Source: DYFX01 sp964400625
GTDB lineage: Bacteria; Patescibacteriota; Patescibacteriia; SG8-24; DYFX01
Length of the DNA stretch: 64,000 nt
Assembly (NCBI GenBank): GCA_964400625.1
Contig: CAYNUS010000004.1
Coordinates: 1-64,000 of the forward strand
Direction of reading: 5' to 3'
Part shown: positions 1-7,562 of the stretch, in pieces
Position numbering within the stretch: position 1 is the first letter of the stretch
Layout: every line of letters begins with the position of its first letter
The notes under the pieces: model-generated
Told to the model about the DNA's origin: nothing
Databases searched by the model: none
What the model saw: the letters and a program-made list of their open reading frames with translations, nothing else
Translations under genes and position numbers: made by a program

Positions 1-92
1 ACCCCCCCGCCCCCCTATTAACCAATGTGGGGTATTCGTATAACAACCGCCCTCCCGTTTTTTAAGGGGGTGGTGACATCGGGGCGGAGGGG

Positions 93-121
93 TTGCCCGT
101 CCGGCATTTTTCCTGTATCCA
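93..121 (+). promoter_or_regulatory. sigma70-type promoter for the first gene
   Basis: TTGCCC at 93-98, a 17-bp spacer and TATCCA at 116-121. The position suits the gene at 155, which also has an AGAGGAGG ribosome binding site. Upstream (1-92) holds only C/G-rich sequence with no recognised gene. Confidence 0.5.
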
Positions 122-154
122 TCATAGACACAGCCCTTTGAGAGAGGAGGCGGC

Positions 155-505
155 ATGATCGATCTGGACCGCCTCTTCGAACTTCTCGATGAGGCCCACT
201 ACGCGTCGACGAAGTGCAGGTGCGCGACGACCACCAAGGCCTATCTGAACCTCGCGCGCCTGGAAGGGCTGCGGCTCTACCACGACGCCGAGGATCCGGA
301 CGAGGAGCGGAAGACCCGCGCGGCCGGCGCCTACGCCGCCGGGCTCATCGCCACGCTCACGTGGAACGAGAAGAGCTTCACCGCCGCGCGCCACGCCCGG
401 GAGTTCTGGCACGGCTTCGAGGACGGGCTCTACGAACGGACGGAGACGGGGAAGGCGACCACGGCCTTCCGCCGCGGCTACAAGTTCGGACGCTACGGCC
501 ACTGA
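155..505 (+). CDS. hypothetical protein, 116 aa
   Basis: I do not recognise this soluble protein. It is rich in charged and aromatic residues, has no signal peptide or membrane segment, and carries one CRC motif near residue 22. The ATG has a strong AGAGGAGG ribosome binding site six bases upstream, a plausible promoter at 93-121 and a clear terminator at 521-549, so it appears to be a single-gene transcription unit. It converges on the oxidoreductase gene that ends at 550. GC-rich codon use matches the rest of the window. Confidence 0.75.
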   Translation: MIDLDRLFELLDEAHYASTKCRCATTTKAYLNLARLEGLRLYHDAEDPDEERKTRAAGAYAAGLIATLTWNEKSFTAARHAREFWHGFEDGLYERTETGKATTAFRRGYKFGRYGH

Positions 506-520
506 CGACGGAAACACGAA

Positions 521-549
521 CCCCGCGATCGCTCGCGGGGTCTTTTCGT
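521..549 (+). terminator. intrinsic terminator between convergent genes
   Basis: Perfect 8-bp stem (CCCCGCGA/TCGCGGGG) with a 4-nt loop, followed by TCTTTTCGTT. It serves the gene ending at 505. The reverse side is moderately T-rich, so it may also stop the minus-strand transcript. Confidence 0.85.
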
Positions 550-1866
550 TCAGTAGGAGAACTTCTCGAAGTGGAGGCGTTCGCGAGGGACGCCGAGGGC
601 GCGGAACATCGCGACCAGCTTGTCCATCATGACGGGCGGGCCGCAGACGTAGATGTCGCGCTCCAGGAAGTCCGGGACGAGGCGCCTGACCTTCTCCTCG
701 TCGACGAAGCCGCGTTCGTAGCCTTCGGCCGCTTCCTGCGAGAAGACGTCGTGCCGGCGGACGCCGAGCGCGTCGAGTTCGGCGGCGAAGACGACGTCCT
801 TCGGCGAGCGGTTGGCGTAGAGGAGGACGGCGTCGGCGTCGCGGCCGGAAAGCGGGCCGAGCATCGAGCGGATCGGCGTGATGCCGATGCCGCCGGCGAT
901 GAAGAGGAACTTGTCCGTCTTCGCGGCGCGCTCCGTGAAGCATCCGAACGGCCCTTCGAGGAAGAGCTTCACGCCGGGCGCGAGATGCGTGCGGATGCGC
1001 GAGGTGAAGTCGCCGCTGTTCTTGATCGAGAGGCGCAGGCGCTTCCCGTCCGGCGACGCCGAGAGCGAGAAGGGGTGCGGTTCGCGCAGGCCCTTCCGCA
1101 TGAAGCTGACGTGCACGTACTGGCCAGGGTCGAAGGCGAAGCGGTCCATGGCGCGCCCGCCGATGTAGACGGAGGTGACGTCGTCGCTCTCCGGCACGAC
1201 GCGCTCGACGACGAAGCGGTGGCGGGCGTAGAGGACGAACGGGCGCACGAAGCGGAAGAAGATGAGGATGCCGAAGACCGTGAAGTTCAAGGCGTACCAG
1301 TAGCGATAGGCCCAACCGGCGCTCAGATCCTCGCTGTTGAACTGGTGACGGAAGGCGAGGCCGACGGCGAGGTAGGCCAGGAGATGCGTGCCGTGCCAGA
1401 CGCCATACTTGAGCTTCCGGCGGATCCACGGGAGCGACAGGATGCCGACGAGCAGGATGAGATCGAGCGCGATCGCCGCCAGCCAGACGTACGGCCAAGT
1501 CTTCCAGAACTCCCAGAACTGCGTCAGGGCGTCGGTGCCGGAGCCCAGCGAATATCCCCACACGAGGAGCAGGGGATGCAGGACGATCGAGGCGAGGAGG
1601 ACGTAGCCGACCGTGCGGTGCGCGCGGTTCAGCTTGTCGAAGCCGAAGGGCTTCTCGATGAGCGGCAGGCGGCTGATCAGGATGAGCTGGACGAGGAGCG
1701 TCAGCTGGAGCGCGAGGCCCATCAGCCGTCCCAGGGCGATCAGGACGGACGATGCGGCGCCGTGTTCCAATAACGGCGAAGATCCTCGCCACCAGAACGC
1801 TCCGGTGACGAGGATGTTGGCGGCGAGAAGGCCGAGAAGCAGCCGTTTCTTCGCGCGATCGGTCAT
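550..1866 (-). CDS. ferric-reductase-like transmembrane haem/FAD/NAD(P) oxidoreductase
   Basis: About 438 aa. The N-terminal ~215 residues form a multi-pass membrane domain with histidines at about 82, 96, 160 and 173. Their spacings (H-x13-H and H-x12-H) match the bis-haem ligands of ferric reductase/NOX-like domains. A ferredoxin-reductase-like flavin domain follows (HPFSLSASP near residue 262), then an NAD(P) domain with AGGIGITP and a CGPPVMMD motif near the C-terminus. Such proteins move electrons from cytoplasmic NAD(P)H across the membrane. The start ATG overlaps the stop of the upstream cupredoxin gene (ATGA), so the two are translationally coupled. The electron acceptor is not known. 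Metal, the cupredoxin or oxygen are all possible. Confidence 0.88.
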   Translation of the reverse strand: MTDRAKKRLLLGLLAANILVTGAFWWRGSSPLLEHGAASSVLIALGRLMGLALQLTLLVQLILISRLPLIEKPFGFDKLNRAHRTVGYVLLASIVLHPLLLVWGYSLGSGTDALTQFWEFWKTWPYVWLAAIALDLILLVGILSLPWIRRKLKYGVWHGTHLLAYLAVGLAFRHQFNSEDLSAGWAYRYWYALNFTVFGILIFFRFVRPFVLYARHRFVVERVVPESDDVTSVYIGGRAMDRFAFDPGQYVHVSFMRKGLREPHPFSLSASPDGKRLRLSIKNSGDFTSRIRTHLAPGVKLFLEGPFGCFTERAAKTDKFLFIAGGIGITPIRSMLGPLSGRDADAVLLYANRSPKDVVFAAELDALGVRRHDVFSQEAAEGYERGFVDEEKVRRLVPDFLERDIYVCGPPVMMDKLVAMFRALGVPRERLHFEKFSY

Positions 1867-2381
1867 TCGACGATCAGGTTGCCCTTCATGCCCATGGTGC
1901 GGTGCGAGCCGACCGAGCAGTAGTATTCGAAGGTGCCGGCCTTGTCGGCGACGAACTCGACGGTCTCTTCGGTCGCGGCCTGGAGCTTGGCGGTGGCGAC
2001 GTTGAACTCGTCGAGCTTCCAGTCGTGGAAGCCTTCGGCGTTCTTGAAGGTGATGCGGACCTTGTCGCCTTTCTTCACGCGGATCTCCTTGACGTCGTAG
2101 GCGAAGTTGTCGCCGGTCACGGTGAAGGACTTGGTCGCGCCGACCGAGACGTCCGCATCGGCTTCGACCTCGAGGTCGATGTCGGCGTCCGGCGTGTCGT
2201 TCACGGCGGGGGTGCCTTCGAGCTGGGTACCGGCGGCGGCGTTGCCGTCGACCTCGACTTCGATGCCCGGCATTCCGGGCGTGGTTTCGACGTCCACTTC
2301 GACGTTCGAGCTGGAGGCGCAACCGGCGCCGACGGTGATCAGGGCGGCGAGAGCGAGCGAACCGAGCAGGTGCATGCGCAT
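1863..2381 (-). CDS. cupredoxin-domain lipoprotein
   Basis: 172 aa. A short signal peptide ends at Cys21 in a lipobox-like VGAGC context, followed by an acidic, low-complexity linker (residues 22-82) rich in Glu, Asp and Val. The C-terminal ~90 residues are a plastocyanin-like fold with candidate type 1 copper ligands His119, Cys155, His160 and Met163 or Met165 (C-x4-H-x2-M). It should be an extracytoplasmic, membrane-anchored electron carrier. The coupled downstream ferric-reductase-like gene suggests that the pair works together. The start is one of two nearby ATGs and has no strong ribosome binding site. Confidence 0.85.
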   Translation of the reverse strand: MRMHLLGSLALAALITVGAGCASSSNVEVDVETTPGMPGIEVEVDGNAAAGTQLEGTPAVNDTPDADIDLEVEADADVSVGATKSFTVTGDNFAYDVKEIRVKKGDKVRITFKNAEGFHDWKLDEFNVATAKLQAATEETVEFVADKAGTFEYYCSVGSHRTMGMKGNLIVE

Positions 2382-2469
2382 AGGCGATGATGATGAATGA
2401 TGTTCCGGAACTCCGCTTCATTTTGCCCCGAAGTTTTTTTCATGGCAAGCCTGCGGCTCCGGAGCCGTG

Positions 2470-2478
2470 TGCTATAGT
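2470..2478 (+). promoter_or_regulatory. extended -10 promoter immediately upstream of tagA-like gene
   Basis: TGC followed by TATAGT (2473-2478) ends 8 nt before the ATG at 2487. Transcription would start at or beside the start codon, predicting a leaderless mRNA. No convincing -35 is seen, as is usual for extended -10 promoters. Confidence 0.6.
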
Positions 2479-2486
2479 GGGCCGGT

Positions 2487-3245
2487 ATGCAAACGCGTCT
2501 TACGGTCGCCGGCGTTCCGGTCGACCCCCTCGTCATGAAGGTGGCCGAAGCTCGTGCGGCGGGTCTCTTTGAAGGCGGCCAGCACCTCATCGTGACGCCG
2601 AATCCGGAGATGGCGGTGCTGGCGGCGCGCGATCCCGGTTTCAAGAAGATCCTGGAGGGGGCATCATTGGCGCTTCCGGACGGTTTCGGCCTTCGCGTCG
2701 CCGCCTGGATCGAGGGGACCCACGTACCCGCGACCATCACCGGCGCGGAATTCACCTTGCGTTTGGCGCGTCTCGCTGAACAGAAGGATTGTTCGGTCTA
2801 TCTGCTCGGGGCAGGGAAGGGGGTAGCGGAGGAAGCGGCCAAGAATCTCGTGCTGAACTTCCCGAAGCTCCGCATCGCCGGCGCCGAGCAGGGCGGGACC
2901 ATCCGCTGGATCGCCGGCGCATGGCAGGAGGAACCGGATCTCGTGGAGCGCATCGCGACGGCCAAGCCCGACGTCCTTTTCGTGGCCCTCGGACACGGCA
3001 AGCAGGAGCGTTGGATCCGCGACCATCTCCCCAAGCTCCCTTCAGTGAAGGTCGCCATGGGGATCGGCGGCACCTTGGACTTCCTGGCCGGCCGGGTCTG
3101 GCGCGCCCCCTTCATCATGCGAAAACTGCACCTCGAGTGGCTCTGGCGGCTGGTCATCGAACCCTGGCGGTTTTTCCGCATCTTCGAGGCGACGGTCGTG
3201 TTCCTCTGGATGGTCTTGAAAAAGAGGCTGAAAGGAGTACGATAG
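2487..3245 (+). CDS. tagA: WecG/TagA/CpsF family glycosyltransferase
   Basis: 252 aa, the usual family length. Family landmarks are TPNPEMAV (about residues 33-40), ALPDGFGLRVA, the LLGAGKGVAEEA segment near residue 105, LFVALGHGKQE and GIGGTLDFLAG, ending in the typical basic and aromatic C-terminus. The family transfers a sugar (N-acetylmannosamine in the characterised members) from a UDP donor to an undecaprenyl-linked acceptor in surface polymer synthesis at the inner membrane face. The exact sugar cannot be read from sequence. It precedes gltX by 7 nt on the same strand. Confidence 0.88.
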   Translation: MQTRLTVAGVPVDPLVMKVAEARAAGLFEGGQHLIVTPNPEMAVLAARDPGFKKILEGASLALPDGFGLRVAAWIEGTHVPATITGAEFTLRLARLAEQKDCSVYLLGAGKGVAEEAAKNLVLNFPKLRIAGAEQGGTIRWIAGAWQEEPDLVERIATAKPDVLFVALGHGKQERWIRDHLPKLPSVKVAMGIGGTLDFLAGRVWRAPFIMRKLHLEWLWRLVIEPWRFFRIFEATVVFLWMVLKKRLKGVR

Positions 3246-3252
3246 GCCCATT

Positions 3253-4773
3253 ATGAGCGTACGCGTCCGTTTCGCCCCCAGCCCGACCGGAAGGATGCAC
3301 GTGGGCAACTTCCGTTCGGCCCTCTACAACTACCTCTTCGCCCGCAAGCACGGGGGCGTCTTTTTCGTGCGCATCGAGGACACCGACCGCGCGCGCCTCG
3401 TCGAGAACGGCGTCGAGAACATCCTCCGCACGCTCGCCGCGATGGGCATCTCGCATGAGGAAGGCCCGTTCCTGAACGAGGACGGCTCGGTCGTCCAGCG
3501 CGGCGGCAAGGGGCCGTACATCCAATCCGAACGCCTCGCCATCTACCGCCAGCAGATCGCCCAGCTGATCGAGCAGGGCGACGCGTATCCGTGCTTCTGC
3601 ACGCCGGATCGCCTCGATGCTCTCCGCGCCGAGCAGGAGGCCGCCAAGAAGCCGACGGGCTATGACCGCCATTGCCGCGCGATCGCTCCGGAGGAAGCGC
3701 GCGTCCGCATCGCGGCCGGCGAGCGCCATGTCGTCCGCGCCAAGATGCCGGACGGAGGCGAAACGGAATTCCACGACGCCGTCCGCGGCCACGTCACGTT
3801 CCGCAACGAACTCCTCGACGACTACGTGCTCCTCAAGGGCGACGGCTTCCCGACATATCATCTCGCGAACGTCATCGACGACCATCTGATGGAGACGACG
3901 CACGTCATCCGCGGCGAGGAATGGCTCTCGTCCACGCCCAAGCATCTCCTGCTCTACAAGGCCTTCGGCTGGACGCCGCCGCAGTTCGCGCACATGCCGC
4001 TCCTCCTCAATCCCGACCGCTCGAAGCTCTCGAAGCGCCAGGGCGACGTCGCCGTCGAGGATTACCTCGCGAACGGCTATCTTCCCGAAGCGCTCATCAA
4101 CTTCGTCGCGCTCCTCGGCTGGAACCCGTCCGACGAGAAGGAGATCTACGCGATCGAGGAGCTCATCGAGGCGTTCGAGCTCAAGGACGTGAACTCCGCC
4201 GGCGCCGTCTTCAACCGCGAGAAGCTGGATTGGCTGAACGGCAAATATCTCCGCTCGCTCCCGCTCGACCGTCTGGCCGAACGTGCCGCGCCGTTCCTGG
4301 AACGCGCCGGGCTCCTGGAGAAAGAATCCGGCGGCTGGCGCGTCGTGAGAGGAGGGGAGAAGCTCACGGCCGACGACCTCGGGAACGTCATCTCGCTCGA
4401 ACGCGAGCGCGTGAAGACGCTCTCCGAGCTTCCGGAAGCCGTCGCCTTCCTGCTCGAAGACGTGCCGGAATATCCGGGGGAACGCCTGCGCTGGAAAGGC
4501 CAGCCCGTGGGCGAGGTCCTCGCCCGTCTCGATGCGCTGCTCGAGACCGTCGGGGCCATGGACGAGGCGGAATTCACCCTGAAAGACTTGGAAGAACGGG
4601 TGAAGGCGCTCGTCGCCGGAAACGGCTGGGGCAACGGGGATACGCTCTGGCCGCTGCGCGTCGCCCTCTCGGGACGTGAGAAGTCGCCCGGCCCCTTTGA
4701 GATCATGGCCGTTTTGGGTAAAATGAAGGTGATCCGCCGCCTTGAGGCCGCGAAGAACCGCTTGAATGCCTGA
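3253..4773 (+). CDS. gltX: glutamyl-tRNA synthetase
   Basis: 506 aa class I synthetase that charges tRNA-Glu. The N-terminus RFAPSPTGRMHVGN contains the HIGH-box variant HVGN at residues 16-19. The KMSKS-type loop KLSKRQG lies near residue 257, followed by the helical anticodon-binding region. Length and order are standard. Whether it also charges tRNA-Gln depends on GatCAB, which is not in this window. It follows tagA by 7 nt and overlaps the M23 gene by 8 nt, so the three probably share a transcript. Confidence 0.97.
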   Translation: MSVRVRFAPSPTGRMHVGNFRSALYNYLFARKHGGVFFVRIEDTDRARLVENGVENILRTLAAMGISHEEGPFLNEDGSVVQRGGKGPYIQSERLAIYRQQIAQLIEQGDAYPCFCTPDRLDALRAEQEAAKKPTGYDRHCRAIAPEEARVRIAAGERHVVRAKMPDGGETEFHDAVRGHVTFRNELLDDYVLLKGDGFPTYHLANVIDDHLMETTHVIRGEEWLSSTPKHLLLYKAFGWTPPQFAHMPLLLNPDRSKLSKRQGDVAVEDYLANGYLPEALINFVALLGWNPSDEKEIYAIEELIEAFELKDVNSAGAVFNREKLDWLNGKYLRSLPLDRLAERAAPFLERAGLLEKESGGWRVVRGGEKLTADDLGNVISLERERVKTLSELPEAVAFLLEDVPEYPGERLRWKGQPVGEVLARLDALLETVGAMDEAEFTLKDLEERVKALVAGNGWGNGDTLWPLRVALSGREKSPGPFEIMAVLGKMKVIRRLEAAKNRLNA

Positions 4774-6109
4774 ACGCATCAAAAGGAGGATGTTCGAACC
4801 GACGCTGGCGCTCCTGCTGACGGCGGTTTTCGCGCTTTCGCCCGCGCTTCCGGCCTTCGCGCACGAGGGCCATTCCGAGGAAGAGACGGAGATCGAGCAC
4901 ATCCTGCTCGAGCGCGGCGTCGACGTCCGCGAGGTCGGCGGCGAGGAGGATCCGCTTGAGGAATCCGACGACCTCAAGAAGGTCATCGACCAGCTGAACG
5001 ACGCCATCGGCAAGAAGAAGAACGAGATCACGCAGATCAAGTCGCAGATGGAGGCGTACCAGCGCGCCATCGAGCAGAAACGCAAGGAGGCCGCGACGGT
5101 GCAGTCCGAGCTCGCCATCGTCGAGAACCGCATCTCGAAGACGGAACTCGACATCTCCGCCAACGAGCTGGAGATCGAATCGACGGAGCTGGAACTGAAC
5201 GAGATCCGCGCGCAGGTGCAGGAGAAGTCGCTCAAGATGATGCGCCAGCGCGAGATGATCGGCGACTTCATCCGCGCGCTGCACAAGACCGACCAGCGCA
5301 CGGCCATCGACCTCTTCCTGACCGAACGGACGCTGGCGGATTTCTTCAACGACGTGCAGTTCCTGGAGGATTCCCAGCGCCAGCTGAAGGGCGCGCTCGA
5401 CGCCGTGGCGGTGCTGAAGGCCGACCTCGAGAAGCGGGAAGGGGAGGAGGCGCTCAAGAAGACGCACCTCGAGGAGATCAGGAAGCAGCTCGAGGCGGCG
5501 AAGGCCCAGCTCGGCGAACAGAAGACGGCGCAGGTCATCCTCTCCGACCAGATCCGCGTCTCGGAGACGCGCTACCGCTATGAGCTCGCGCAGCTGCAGA
5601 AGGAGGTCCAGAACATCAACGCCGACATCGCCGCGACCGAACGCCGCCTGCGCAAGACGCTCGACGAGGAGCGCCTGCGGAGGATCTCCGGCGGCTCCGG
5701 CGGCTGGGGCTGGCCGGTGGACCCGTCGCGCGGCATCACCGCCTACTTCCACGACCCCGACTACCCGTTCCGCCACGTCTTCGAGCATCCGGCCATCGAC
5801 GTCCGCGCGGCGCAGGGGACCGCCATCCGCGCGCCGAAGGGCGGCTACGTGGCGCGCGCCAAGGACGCCGGCAAGGGCTACAGCTACATCATGCTGATCC
5901 ACGACGGCGACATCTCGACCGTCTACGGCCACGTCTCGCGCATCCTCGTCCAGGAGGATACCTACGTGGAGAAAGGGGACATCATCGGCTACTCGGGCGG
6001 CGCGCCGGGTACCAACGGCGCCGGCAACCTGACGACCGGCCCCCACCTGCACCTGGAGTTCCGCCTCGGCGGCATCCCCGTCAACCCGCTGAACTACCTG
6101 TCGCTCTGA
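4766..6109 (+). CDS. secreted coiled-coil M23 (LytM) peptidoglycan hydrolase, EnvC-like
   Basis: 447 aa. A signal peptide (basic start, hydrophobic stretch, PAFA cut near residue 32) is followed by a short His/Glu-rich stretch and about 230 residues of coiled coil. The C-terminal M23 domain has HPAIDVRAAQGT, GHVSRI and GPHLHLEF, so the zinc ligands (H-x3-D and HxH) are present and the enzyme should be active. The architecture resembles EnvC/CwlO-type hydrolases that cut stem-peptide cross-links during division or growth. The start overlaps gltX. An AAAGGAGG lies one base before a second ATG at 4790, which is too close for that ATG to be favoured. Confidence 0.9.
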   Translation: MPERIKRRMFEPTLALLLTAVFALSPALPAFAHEGHSEEETEIEHILLERGVDVREVGGEEDPLEESDDLKKVIDQLNDAIGKKKNEITQIKSQMEAYQRAIEQKRKEAATVQSELAIVENRISKTELDISANELEIESTELELNEIRAQVQEKSLKMMRQREMIGDFIRALHKTDQRTAIDLFLTERTLADFFNDVQFLEDSQRQLKGALDAVAVLKADLEKREGEEALKKTHLEEIRKQLEAAKAQLGEQKTAQVILSDQIRVSETRYRYELAQLQKEVQNINADIAATERRLRKTLDEERLRRISGGSGGWGWPVDPSRGITAYFHDPDYPFRHVFEHPAIDVRAAQGTAIRAPKGGYVARAKDAGKGYSYIMLIHDGDISTVYGHVSRILVQEDTYVEKGDIIGYSGGAPGTNGAGNLTTGPHLHLEFRLGGIPVNPLNYLSL

Positions 6110-6137
6110 CCCGCAGCCTTGCCAAAGGCGCGGGTTT
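6110..6137 (+). terminator. intrinsic terminator after the M23 gene
   Basis: Two stacked stems (CCCGC/GCGGG and GCCTT/AAGGC, with one bulged A) directly follow the stop codon and run into TTTTT. Confidence 0.85.
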
Positions 6138-6138
6138 T

Positions 6139-6147
6139 TGCGATAGT
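6139..6147 (+). promoter_or_regulatory. extended -10 promoter for the zinc-ribbon gene
   Basis: TG C GATAGT begins just after the terminator T-tract. Predicted initiation near 6154 would leave a very short leader before the ATG at 6164. The GGAGG at 6154-6158 supports that start. Confidence 0.45.
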
Positions 6148-6163
6148 CGCGACGGAGGTCCCG

Positions 6164-6547
6164 ATGCTCCGCGCATTGCCCAAACCCCTCGACCTTTGGA
6201 CCGACGAAGAGTTCATCAAGATGCATGGCGAGGCCGCCAGGACGGACCGGCGCAACCGGCCCGTGTACCTCGGCGATCTCGAGCGGCCCGGCTGGACCGG
6301 GCGCATCCCGACGTATCTCGTCTGGTGCCGCTTCTGCCAGTACGGCGAGAGCGAAGGCTTCACCGTCGCGCACGAGGCCGGTTATTCCCGGCGGCTCGAG
6401 TGCCGGACCTGCCGGCGCCGGTATGAGCATCGGCTGGCCGCGCGCCGCCTCGAGGCGGCCCTGCGCTTCCACCGCCACCCGGCGTTTCCAGGGACGCTGG
6501 CGATCGTCATCCTGGCCGCCGCGCTCCTCGCGCTCGCGCTCCGCTGA
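6164..6547 (+). CDS. zinc-ribbon protein with C-terminal membrane anchor
   Basis: About 127 aa. I chose the ATG at 6164 because of the GGAGG five bases upstream and because an earlier in-frame ATG lies inside the preceding terminator. Two CxxC knuckles (CRFC near residue 57 and CRTC near 80) suggest one zinc ribbon, and a hydrophobic helix ends the protein (tail anchor). No family recognised. It is bracketed by terminators on both sides and so is an independent unit. Confidence 0.7.
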   Translation: MLRALPKPLDLWTDEEFIKMHGEAARTDRRNRPVYLGDLERPGWTGRIPTYLVWCRFCQYGESEGFTVAHEAGYSRRLECRTCRRRYEHRLAARRLEAALRFHRHPAFPGTLAIVILAAALLALALR

Positions 6548-6577
6548 GACCTTGACGGGTCTCATTTTCTTTAAAGA
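6546..6577 (+). terminator. intrinsic terminator
   Basis: GAGACC/GGTCTC stem with a 6-nt loop, beginning at the stop codon region of the zinc-ribbon gene and followed by ATTTTCTTT. Confidence 0.75.
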
Positions 6578-6600
6578 AAAAATCCCCGAAGGAGGGGATT
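6577..6600 (-). terminator. intrinsic terminator of the M41-like gene, abutting its stop codon
   Basis: AATCCCC/GGGGATT stem (6581-6600) with a poly-A run on the plus strand that becomes poly-T on the minus strand. The first stem base is shared with the stop codon TGA (6600-6602). Confidence 0.85.
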
Positions 6601-7238
6601 CAGCGCCCGCGCGGCGCCCAGAGCCTGGGACCGAACTGCGAGGCGATGTCTTCGCTCGAGAGGTCGCCCTGCCGCTCTGCGAGGGCGACGAGGCGGTCGA
6701 AGCCGGCGCGGTTGTCCTGGAGCAGGCGCTTGCACCGGCGATAGCAGAGGTTCAGCGCCGCCGCGAGCGCGGGCTGGGGACGCCGGGCGAACATGGAGGC
6801 CACGTCCAGGCTCGACTCCGAGAGCCGGGACTGCCAGCGGCGCTCGAGATCGGCGACCGTCGAGCGCCTCAGGAAGGCGTCCAAGGATTCCAGGGCGCGG
6901 GGCAGGTCCTCGCCGAAGCCTCCGCTCCTGACCTTGCCCCAGACCAGCACTTCGCCGGCCAAGCCGCCGAGGCTGATGAGGGCGTTCTCCGTGTGGTAGT
7001 CGCCGTGCGAGGGGTTCAGGGCCAATCCGGTGGCGGCGGCACGGTCGCCGCGGCGGCGGAAGGTCACGCCGTGGACCTCGACGACGGCCGGCGACAGCCA
7101 GGCCACGGCGGCATGGCCGCACTCGTGCGCATAGGCCCGCTTGAGACGGTAGGCGAGTTCCTCCTCGGAAAGGACTTCTTCGGTCGTTCCGATCCCGTGT
7201 CCGAACAGCTCAGCGAGCTTCGACATCCAGCCCGGCAT
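6600..7238 (-). CDS. orphan FtsH-type (M41-like) metallopeptidase domain protein
   Basis: About 212 aa. The start at 7238 is fixed by an AAGGAGGTGA ribosome binding site. HECGH at residues 38-42 is the HExxH zinc motif, followed by VHGVTFRRRG, which resembles the FtsH segment after its active site. SLGGLAGEVLVWG...GEDL then matches the FtsH region that supplies the third zinc ligand (Asp111 here). There is no AAA+ ATPase and no membrane segment, so it is a free-standing M41 peptidase fold. The substrate is unknown. A consensus promoter (7270-7298) and its own terminator make it a single-gene unit. Confidence 0.72.
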   Translation of the reverse strand: MPGWMSKLAELFGHGIGTTEEVLSEEELAYRLKRAYAHECGHAAVAWLSPAVVEVHGVTFRRRGDRAAATGLALNPSHGDYHTENALISLGGLAGEVLVWGKVRSGGFGEDLPRALESLDAFLRRSTVADLERRWQSRLSESSLDVASMFARRPQPALAAALNLCYRRCKRLLQDNRAGFDRLVALAERQGDLSSEDIASQFGPRLWAPRGR

Positions 7239-7269
7239 CGTCACCTCCTTATGGTCACGACAGGGCTGC

Positions 7270-7298
7270 ACCATAGCCGCACTCGGCCCGTTTGTCAA
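7270..7298 (-). promoter_or_regulatory. consensus sigma70 promoter for the M41-like gene
   Basis: Minus-strand TTGACA (7293-7298), 17-bp spacer, TATGGT (7270-7275). The predicted leader is about 25 nt and contains the strong ribosome binding site. Confidence 0.8.
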
Positions 7299-7341
7299 TG
7301 AGGGGAGCGGGCTTGAGCTCTAGGATTCCGCCTTAAGATGT

Positions 7342-7553
7342 GTCCGACAATGTATGTTATACGACACAATAGGGCTAAGCCCGGACTGCGAATTCCGGAC
7401 TTCGTCACGCGATTCGCTCCGATCCGGCCTTGTCCGTGACTGCGCGTCACGCGCCTCGCCTGCCCTGCGCCCATGGACGGTCCAGGCCGTTGGGACGGAT
7501 ATCGAAGAGACGCCCGTCGGCGTCTCTGTGCTTGTGTCGTACATTGTCTGGAC
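7342..7553. repeat. fold-back element with imperfect terminal inverted repeats
   Basis: The left end (7342-7369) and the reverse complement of the right end (7532-7553) share GACAATGTA and CGACACAA, plus GTCC with a one-base difference. The left copy carries about 7 extra bases. Internal hairpins include a perfect 9-bp stem at 7507-7527 (AGAGACGCC/GGCGTCTCT), GTGAC/GTCAC near 7436-7450 and CCGGA/TCCGG near 7381-7399. No coding sequence lies between 7239 and 7562, and no target duplication was seen. It could be a miniature mobile element or a structured RNA. Confidence 0.55.
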
Positions 7554-7562
7554 TGGATGGCG

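Noticed and set aside
1..92. C/G-rich left edge with short inverted stretches
   Set aside because: The pairs are short and interrupted. The sequence could be the tail of an upstream unit, but nothing is supportable.
3154..5538. Long minus-strand open frame of about 790 codons
   Set aside because: It is antisense to gltX and the M23 gene, both of which have full family motifs. The frame has serine-rich low-complexity content.
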